64,000 bases of DNA from Cervus elaphus. Its lineage: Eukaryota > Chordata > Mammalia > Artiodactyla > Cervidae. Made by a program: the position numbers and the translations under genes. The notes below the pieces were generated by a model that was not told the DNA's origin, did no database searches, and worked only from the letters and a program-made list of their open reading frames with translations. This document shows, piece after piece, positions 56,575 through 64,000 of the stretch. Numbering within the stretch: the stretch's first letter is position 1; every line of letters begins with the position of its first letter. The stretch spans positions 38,708,001 to 38,772,000 of the forward strand of contig NC_057831.1 of assembly GCF_910594005.1 (NCBI RefSeq). Reading direction: 5' to 3'.

Positions 56575-56876
56575 CTTCCCTGATAGCTCAGCTGGTAAAG
56601 AATCTGCCTGCAATGCACGAGACCCTGATTTGATTCCTGGGTTGGTAAGATCTGCTGGAGAAGGGATAGGCTGCCCACTCCAGTATTCTTCGGCTTCCCT
56701 TGTGGCTCAGCTGGTAAAGAATCTGCTTGTGATGCAGGAGACCTGGGTTTGATCCCTGGGTTGGGAAGATCCCCTGGAGAAGGGAAAGGCTACCCACTCC
56801 AGTATTCTGGCCTGGAGAATTCCATGGACGGTAGTCCATGGGGTCACAAAGAGTCGGACACGACTGAGCGACTTTC
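56573..56876 (+). mobile_element. Bov-tA sesquimer
   Basis: Head 'ggcttccctgatagctcagc', junction 'ccactccagtattcttcggc', second head 'ggctcagctggtaaagaatc', and 3' end 'cacgactgagcgactttc'. Nearly consensus. Confidence 0.95.
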
Positions 56877-57334
56877 GTGTGGGTATGCAAGGTACGTACA
56901 GGGCACCAGAGTTACAGCCAGCAGACACCTGAAAGCATTCCTGTCCTTGCCCAAACTATGAGGGTGTTGAGCTGTGGTTGAAATGTGTCTGATTGGTTTT
57001 GCCTAAAGTCGTGGATGGAGTGGGTTTTCTGTGAAATGATTGGCCAGAGAGGCATGGGTGACCACTTATTTATAATAAACTGGTAACTGAGAGAGAAGTT
57101 TTTCTTTTCTGAGTGACTTTTATGTGACTAGTTCTTCCCAATTGTGTATATTCGTTTTAATAGAAAGTGTATTCACTGTCACCCATCTCCAAATTGTTAA
57201 CAGCACTCACCCCTATAATTTCCCTGTCTTTCAAAGGTTAGAAAAAATTTCACTGAGTAGACCATCAATACCTCTGTGCTGCTGGGTTGCTGATGGGAGT
57301 GATGATGGGGACAGAGGACAGGTTTTATGTTGGA
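56877..57334. other. No recognised feature
   Basis: Balanced to AT-rich sequence. Nothing recognised. Confidence 0.5.
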
Positions 57335-57530
57335 TGGTGCTGGCTCTCAATCTTAATTTCACTACTTACCAGTTGTGTGACCTTGGGCAAATGACTTGAT
57401 CTTACTGAGCCTGAGTTTCCTTATCTTATGAAATTAATACCCATCTCCCAGAGGTGCTTTAGAGATTAAATGGGGTAAAGCACATTAAACATCCATCACA
57501 ATCTCTGGACCTGAGTAAATGCATCATCAA
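57335..57530 (+). mobile_element. MIR SINE, well kept
   Basis: 'tgtgtgaccttgggcaaatg', 'actgagcctgagtttcctta', 'gaggtgctttagagattaaa' and 'ggtaaagcacattaaa' follow MIR closely. Confidence 0.85.
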
Positions 57531-58342
57531 TGTGAGACCGATTGCTAAGTCCCCTGAGATGCTAATGACAATTTCAAGCCTCGGGTAGGGGGTTGAACAA
57601 AATGATCTTTAAGTAACTGTCCAACCCTGAGATTCTGTGACACTGAGGTTACAAAGTATGCAGGGACACTGAGAAATAATGCCTTCAATTGCTCGTCTAC
57701 TGCCTTTCCCCGTTTCCTCCTGTAAATCATTGCATGGCTGGGAGCACCAGTCACCTGACCTCTCAGGGCTTGACATTTTTCAAGTGTTAATGGGATGTTC
57801 TCATTTATACGATAATGGTGAGAAATGATTGCTGGTATTTTAAAGTAAAGGCCACTATATGTTCATAAGCAATTCATCAGAATGTTTTTGCCACATGAGA
57901 ATGGATTGAAACTGCAGTGGGAAAATAGAATCCGGGTTTGGAGTCCAAGATGGCTATGTCCTGATTCCAGTTCCTCTGGTGGGACAGTGGCAATTATCTT
58001 TAACTTCTATTTCTTTTACTAATAAAATGGTGATGCTCATCTCTACCAACTGGTCTAATGAGTATTCAGTGAAATAAAGCATATGAAGTATCTCCAGTGA
58101 GAAAACACAAAAGAGAAAAAATAAAGAAAATTAATAAAAAAGAACATATAAAATTCCTGGCGATTAAAATTACAATACTGAAAGACTAGACGAAATGAAT
58201 AATCACAGTTATTGGTATTAGCCACTGGAATGTCTCACTTTTGAACTTTTTCTAACCATGTAAGAATGAGAAGTACTCAATATATGTTTGCCAGCGTCTA
58301 CATGTATTTTTTCTTTTCTTTCCTTTAGAATAGGATTACACA
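57531..58342. other. No recognised feature
   Basis: Mostly unique-looking sequence. 'ctgtccaaccctgagattct' near 57616 may be the tail of another old MIR. Confidence 0.45.
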
Positions 58343-58556
58343 GACTTTGTAAAGGGCCAGATAGCAATTGTTAATATGTTTTGTTGGCTGTCTGGTCTCT
58401 TTCTCAGCTGTTCAATTCCACTGTTGTGTGAAAACAGGTATGGACTAGGTGGGTGAGTGGGCATTGCTGTGCTGCAGTAAAATCACTCATAAAAACAGGC
58501 TGCAGGCTGAATTTGGCTTGTGAGCCAGAGTTTGCCAACCTATGCTTTAGAAGACT
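58343..58556 (+). mobile_element. hAT-Charlie-type MITE
   Basis: 'ttgtaaagggccagatagca', 'gtctggtctctttctcagct', 'gggcattgctgtgctgcagt' and 'gtgagccagagtttgccaac' match a widespread mammalian Charlie-type MITE in order. I do not name the subfamily. Confidence 0.7.
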
Positions 58557-58564
58557 GATTTATC

Positions 58565-58700
58565 TACAGTATTTATTAAACATCTATAATGTTAAAAACA
58601 CTGTTTGAATTGTTCAAGGTACAAAGATAAATTAGTGTTTTGCACAGTGCTGGGCAGGGGGAGAGGGTGCGTAATGTACACAAATTTAAAACAAGGTACA
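58565..58700 (-). mobile_element. Possible L2 fragment, antisense
   Basis: 'agtatttattaaacatctat' with 'aaggtacaaagataaattag' recalls antisense L2. It is weak. Confidence 0.35.
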
Positions 58701-58784
58701 ATTTGTTTTTACTACTACAAAGTAATTGTCTAGAAGTAGGCTTAAAAAAACGTTGACAAGAGTTAAGAATCTATGTCCTGAGTT

Positions 58785-58990
58785 AAATCTTGATTTTTTG
58801 CCAATTTCTCACTATGTGACTTTGAACAAATAATTCAAGGATTCTAAGCATTGATTGCTCTATAGCCATCAAATGGAGATAACATATCTCCTTCACAGAG
58901 TTTTGGGAGAGAATTAAACAAGATAACACACACAGAGAATACAGCACACTGTCACATATTAAGCAATAAATATGTGTTAGTTATCATCAT
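58785..58990 (+). mobile_element. MIR SINE
   Basis: 'ctcactatgtgactttgaac', 'catcaaatggagataacata', 'gttttgggagagaattaaac' and 'ttaagcaataaatatgtgtt' follow MIR core to end. Confidence 0.75.
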
Positions 58991-59183
58991 TCATAAGATT
59001 GAAGGACTATAAGTAGTCATCTCAAGCATGCAGTCCCTACTCAAGCTAGTGGGTTAGACTGTGATCCAGTTCTCCCTGGTCCAATCTCTTAAATTCTGCT
59101 CATATTTAAGGGTGGTGAGAAGATATCTCTTTTTTTGGAAAGAAGTCCTCAAAATCACAGAATTGTTCTGATATACAATCTGT

Positions 59184-59416
59184 ACCTGTATTTATTGGCC
59201 TTAGTGGTAAAGAATCCTCCTGCCAAGCAGAAGACGTGGGTTCGATCCTTGGGTCGGGGAGATCCCGTGGAGAAGGAAATGGCAACCTACTCCATTATTC
59301 TTGCCTGGGAAATCCCATGGACAGAGGAGCCTGGTAGGCTACGGCCCATGGGGTTGCAAAAGAGTTGGACACAACTTAGTGATGAAACCACCACCACCCT
59401 ACCCACCTGTATTTAT
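59184..59416 (+). mobile_element. Bov-tA SINE with 12-bp TSD
   Basis: Body 59196-59404, with the first part of the head shortened and a CCA-repeat tail (accaccaccacc). The exact duplication ACCTGTATTTAT is at 59184-59195 and 59405-59416. Confidence 0.95.
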
Positions 59417-60216
59417 AAGTTAATTTTCTACTCTTTTTTTAAGGCATCGTGACCATGAACTTCAGTCTACAGAATTAGTCCCTGTCTTTTACCACTCTTA
59501 TTACATTTTGTACTCTAATATTGTGTGGTACACGTTTCTCATTGGAAATGCTATATTGAGGCACATATTTCTATAGGATGTGTTAAACACCATGTCTTCT
59601 TTTTCTGTAACAATAATCATTTGCCATAAACTTCTTCACGTTCTCTGTTGCTGCTGGTCTATGAAGGGTATTACGGCTCAATCTATGAATTTTAAATATT
59701 CTCAACATATACCCCAGATTGTTGTCAATGATACATCTGTAACAATTTAATCCTGAGAGGGTTTGCTCCCCAAAAGGAAACTCCATAAAATGTCTGCTCC
59801 TTACTTTGCTCATTCATTTAGTTCTGCTGCCTAAAATCAGCATTATTTTGCTTTCTCAGGCTCACTGACGATTGAAAAATAATTATATTGACTCATTGTT
59901 ATTACGATGAACCATAAAAGTTGCCATTGCTTTTGTAAGTCAAATGGTTGAATATTAAAAATTTCACATGGATCAATCTAAGGCTTTTTAAAAAATTATC
60001 ATTATCATATAGTGATTGTGCTCTTTGATTAGAGTTTAAGCTGAAAACGAATTCCTACCATTGGATAGAAATATTGATGTCATAGTCGTTATTGTATATC
60101 ACAGCTAAATATCTGTCTCTTCATCTTTATTTGGAACAACTTAAAGTAATCACTGTCTAAGCATTTCCATTCAGTAATATATAGGTATTTTACATATTGT
60201 CGTGTAGTCAGTATAA
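59417..60216. other. No recognised feature
   Basis: AT-rich sequence. A 76-codon minus frame at 59583-59813 has no recognised motif. Confidence 0.5.
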
Positions 60217-60535
60217 CCAGGGTCTCCTGCATTGGTGGATCGGGAAGATCCCTTGGAGAATGGACAGGCTACACACTCCAGTATTCTTGGGTTTCCTTTG
60301 TGGCTCAGCTAGTAAAGAATCTGCCTGCAATGTGGGAGACCTGGGTTCAATCCCTGGGTTGGGAAGATCCCCTGGAGAAGGGAAAGGCTACCCACTCCAG
60401 TATTCCGGCCTGGAGAATTCCGAAGACTGTATAGTCCATGGGGTCACAAAGAATTGGACACAACTCAGCGACTTTCATTTTCACTTTCCTTCATTGCAGG
60501 CGGATTCTTTACCAACTGAGCTATCAGGGAAGCCC
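60217..60535. mobile_element. Bov-tA inserted in an opposite-strand Bov-tA head
   Basis: 60217-60235 (accagggtctcctgcattg) and 60488-60535 (cattgcaggcggattctttacc and on to the head end) are the two halves of one minus-strand head. Between them, about 60236-60487, is a plus-strand sesquimer with a truncated first head. CATTG at both junctions is the likely target duplication. The arms can pair as a long hairpin. Confidence 0.88.
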
Positions 60536-60620
60536 TATTAATTCAATGGTTACTATATAATATCTATAACACACCTTCATGCATTAATGCCAAGATAAAC
60601 AAAGGAAGGTCATGTGTTCT

Positions 60621-61139
60621 TAGAAGCACATTGTTGTTCAGTCATGTCCACTCCTTGAGACCCCATGGACTGCAGCATGCCAGGCTTCCCTGTTCTTCAC
60701 TGTCTCCTGAAGTTTGCTCAAACTCAGGTCCATTGAGTCCGTGATACCATTCAACCATCTCATCTTCTGTTGCCCCCTTCTCTTCCTGCCCTCTATCTCT
60801 CCCAGCATCAGGGTCTTTTCCAGTGAGTCAGCTCTTTGTATCAGGTGGCCAAAGGATTGGAGCTTCAACTTCAGCATCAGTCCTTCTAATGAATATTCAG
60901 GGTTGATTTCTTTTAGGCTTGACTGGTTTGATCTCCCTGCTGTCTAAGGGACTCTCAAGAGTCTTCTCCAGCACTACAGTTCGAAAGCATCAATTCTTCG
61001 GTTCTCAGCTTTCTTTATGGTCCAAATGCCTCATCCATACCTGACTACTGGAAAGCCCATAGCTTTGACTATACAGACCTTTCTTGGCAAAGTGATATCT
61101 CTGCTTTTTAATATGCTATCTAATTTTGTAGAAGCACAT
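60621..61139 (-). mobile_element. BovB (RTE) LINE 3' end, antisense, with 11-bp TSD
   Basis: Body about 60632-61128, from the 3' end 'tgttgttcagtcatgtccac' to 'gcttttaatatgctatctaa'. The exact repeat TAGAAGCACAT at 60621-60631 and 61129-61139 marks a true insertion that was 5'-truncated on arrival. The minus frame reads DGITDSMDLSLSKLQETVKN. Confidence 0.95.
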
Positions 61140-62408
61140 GGTAGACTAAAAATTATGGGGATGGGATGAGAAAGGAGTAAATTCTAGGGAAGCATATAGA
61201 ATAATTCTGCTAACTCATTCTAGAAGAGCAAAAGCAGATTTAACAGGTTGATTACATAAATGACTCATATTTTTTTACTCATCCCTGTTTCCAATCATTT
61301 GCAATGTAAATTTGCAGCTCCAGCCATCAAGAGGTGGGATCTCTTTATCCCCCATCTTGATTTTGGGCTGGACTTGAAACTTGCTTGTCAATAGTAGACA
61401 GCAGAAGTAGTGTTGTGTCAGGTTTGAACATAGGCTCTAAGGGTCTTTTCCCAAATTCTCTTGATATGATGAGGTTCAGAACATACTATCCCAAATTAGG
61501 GTACCTTGACATACTGAATATTTTAAGCTGAAAGAGTCTGAGGAAAAAGTAGAAGTGTGAAGGTCACTATGACCTCCTTCCCCATTGCCCTTCTTCCTTG
61601 AAACAGGTTATAAATCCTAACATGGAAGATGCCCTTCCTATACCTAAAGGAAAGGAGCATCCTTATGTCTGAAGACAAAATGGTGTCAAGAAGAATCCTA
61701 AATTTATTTGGTCTTGCTAAACTTAACACAGTTCAGTATAGTTACCTCATACTCCTTCACCTGTCATATTCTTCCACAACGATCCACACTTCATCAAATC
61801 TAGCTTACAAATACAGCTCTGTTTCCTTTGGGTCTTCATTTCCTTTTGAGGCCCCATTGCCACATAAAACTTAAAACAAATAATTTTGTATGCTTTTCTC
61901 CTGTTAATAGGTTGGTTTAATTTTCAGACTCAGAGAAGGACTCTTAGAGGGTTAAGGAAAATTTTTTCCTCCTCTACAATTTCAGAGAATCTTACTCAGT
62001 TTCCCTTCCAACAGCACAGTTTGACCTGCTTGATAATAAGAAAATACTTGGAGTGTGGCTGAACCATCTCTGAGTAGCCTGTGTGCATATGACCTGATGG
62101 CTAAGTGCATACACAAGGGCGCTCAAAACCATCCAGCTGAGCCATGCCCAAATGACTGAGCCACAGAATCATAAGTGCAAGAGCCCCCATGTTTTGGGAT
62201 CACTTGGTAAACTGAAAATGATTCATGATATACACAGATTTCAGAGAGGAAGTAAGAGATTGCCAGATGAAGAAGAGGGACTAAGGGATTTGAAGCAGGG
62301 CAATTATTGACAAACAGGCTCAGATGCATGAACATTCTTCTTTTATTCCAAGAAAGTGAGAAATCCAGTAAGTCAGGATCACACTAATTATGTGATGTAG
62401 ACTATAGA
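61140..62408. other. Mostly unrecognised
   Basis: 61310-61450 ('cccccatcttgattttgggc', 'gctggacttgaaacttgctt') resembles an old repeat family that I cannot name. The rest shows no repeat or exon-like signal. Confidence 0.4.
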
Positions 62409-62409
62409 A

Positions 62410-62436
62410 TGTGTGTGTGTTCATGTGTGTGTGTGT
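62410..62436. repeat. (GT)n microsatellite, interrupted
   Basis: Two GT runs separated by TCAT. Confidence 0.88.
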
Positions 62437-62548
62437 AAACATGGTTATACATGTCTGGGGAATTGGGAGGCTATGATGTAAAATGAATCTGGAAAAGCAA
62501 GTAGACCACAAAGCAAAAAACTTTGTAGACCACTGAAAGTTGGTGAAA

Positions 62549-63019
62549 TTTTTAAATTTTTGTTATAGTTGCTTTACAATGTTGTATTATTTCTGCTGTA
62601 CAGAAAAGTAAATCTGCCATCTGTATACATATATCCCCTCTTTTTTTGGATTTCTCCCATTTAGGTCACCACATAGCATTGAGTAGGGTTCCCTGTGCTA
62701 TACAATAGGTACTCATTAGTTATCTGTTTTATACATAGCAGTGTATATATATCAGTCTCAATCTCCCAATTCATCTCCTCCCTCTTTCCCCGCTTGGTGT
62801 TCATACATTTGTTCTCTACATCTGTGTCTGTATTTCTCTTTTGCAAATAGGTTCATCTGTACCATTTTTCTAGATTCCACATATATGTGTTAATATACGA
62901 TACTTGATTTTCTCTTTCTAACTTCCTTCACTCTGTATAACATAGGTCCATCCACATCTCTACAAATGGCACAATTTTGTTCCTTTTTAGGATGAGTACT
63001 ATTCTGTTGCGTGTATATG

Positions 63020-63081
<62 letters not shown>

Positions 63082-63285
63082 ATGTCTTCTTTATCCTTTT
63101 CCTCTGTTGATGGGCATTTAGGTTGCTTCCATATCCTGCCTGTTGTTAACAGTGCTGCAGTGAACATTGGGGTGTGTGTATCTTTTGGAATTATGTTTTT
63201 TTCTAGGTATATGCTCAGGAGTGGGGTGAAATGGATTTTATCTCAAAGTGTTTCTCCTGTCATCTGTAGACTCTTTGACTTGGGA
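62549..63285 (-). mobile_element. L1 LINE 3' end, antisense, carrying (TA)n
   Basis: From the 3' UTR (ttgctttacaatgttgtatt; ctgtgctatacaataggtac) through 'ttccacatatatgtgttaat' into ORF2 ('ttgatgggcatttaggttgc', 'aacattggggtgtgtgtatc'). It covers the same part of L1 as 8195-9085, in the opposite orientation. Beyond 63235 it becomes patchy. Confidence 0.93.
63026..63078. repeat. (TA)n microsatellite, about 26 units
   Basis: An uninterrupted TA run within L1 at the spot where other L1 copies have a short TATATATA. It is likely an expansion of that native run. Confidence 0.97.
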
Positions 63286-64000
63286 AAAAATGTTAAAGAA
63301 TAAATAGAGGAGCTACTAGTCATTGAGAGACTGCCGCATGTTGGCTGTTTATATACTAATTTTTAACTCTATATTGGGTGTTTATGTACACATTTTTAAC
63401 TCTTATAGTCCTCCCATCACTTTTAGGGATATTCATCTAATTTGTGGAAAGAGAAACTGTCTTAGAGACCGGGAGACCATATGACCTGGTTTGTCAGGAA
63501 AGTCCTGACTTAACACCTGTTGTCTCAGTAGACAACACTGGTTCTTTCACCATCGAAACGTCTGCCTTTAGATAACAAGTTATACTGTTGTCCTACTTGT
63601 AAGTTATACAAATTGACTGATCTTTTTTATTTTTTTGTTGTTCTAAATTGCCTGATCTTGAACAATTTCATAAGTGGCATACATGATGTTTGAATCTGCA
63701 AGGCATATTAATTATTTTATTAAAAGACAATATCACAATGTTTGGAGCATATAGGTGGATTAAATATTTGCTCAGTATTTTGCTTTTGTAAGTATTTGAG
63801 GATGAAAACTTTCATCTTATGGAGTGCATCTCTGGTACGATGGTTTGAGTTGGAGAAAACTTGCCTCAATATATAGAAAATGAAATGGTTTGAAGAATAT
63901 ATCTCTTATACATTTACCTATACTGACAAAAAAGAAACTTTTAAAAATGGCAGTACACGGAACATGAAAAATATACACAGGTATGTTTGTGGTGTGGGTA
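63286..64000. other. No recognised feature
   Basis: AT-rich sequence to the window end; nothing recognised. Confidence 0.5.

Noticed and set aside
58310..58330. Good acceptor-like run TTTTCTTTCCTTTAG
   Set aside because: No credible donor or open frame follows; the next GT lies inside an hAT MITE.
62928..63303. Overlapping frames of 79 and 108 codons rich in Tyr-Ile
   Set aside because: Produced by the (TA)n tract inside an L1.

Overview
This is a stretch of nuclear DNA from a ruminant (cattle, sheep, goat or a close relative). The diagnosis rests on its repeats: many copies of Bov-tA (tRNA-Glu-headed SINE), Bov-A / BOV-A2 (SINE with a tail of AGC repeats) and the RTE-type LINE BovB. These sit beside L1 3' ends typical of cattle-like genomes and a fixed layer of older mammal-wide repeats (MIR, L2, MaLR LTRs, hAT MITEs). 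Base composition is AT-rich. I found no complete protein-coding gene, functional RNA gene, CRISPR array or prokaryotic-style operon. Most open reading frames longer than about 80 codons fall inside BovB, SINE or microsatellite sequence. The window looks like intergenic sequence or the interior of a very long intron.

Layout. 1-7 kb: an L1 3' fragment, one Bov-A, one BovB 3' end, then about 4 kb with little that is recognisable. 7-14 kb: two antisense BovB copies, an L1 with its 3' UTR, MIR/L2 remnants and two antisense Bov-tA copies. 14-20 kb: microsatellite, unique sequence, an 18-bp perfect palindrome that looks like two fused mariner ends, and a BovB copy with a BOV-A2 inserted in it. 20-30 kb: old repeats, young SINEs, a MaLR LTR carrying a tiny Bov tail insertion, and two exon-like segments (23527-23851 and 27537-27618) with good splice signals. 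30-40 kb: a nest in which BovB lies inside Bov-tA inside an hAT-like MITE, and a BovB that keeps its endonuclease end and its 3' end but lacks the middle. 40-47 kb: two GC/CpG-rich islets, sesquimeric Bov-tA copies, an L1 with 20-bp target-site duplications, and a mariner transposase fragment that still has the D-34-D spacing. 47-56 kb: an antisense BovB keeping much of the reverse transcriptase, including the YADD box, amid long antisense L2. 56-64 kb: more Bov-tA sesquimers, a SINE-in-SINE inverted pair, a BovB with 11-bp duplications, and an L1 split by a (TA)n tract.

Nothing here acts together as a pathway. What can be read is the history of insertions: ancient MIR/L2/hAT, then MaLR LTRs, then ruminant BovB and its dependent SINEs, then recent L1. 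I did not find a clear previously undescribed system. The most useful leads are the two exon-like segments, the CpG islet near 46.5 kb, a conserved Bov-tA sesquimer architecture present five times, and two very small insertions that appear to be only the tail of a retroelement. Boundaries of old repeats are approximate because they come from reading alone; family names are from memory of consensus sequences and were not checked with a repeat library.
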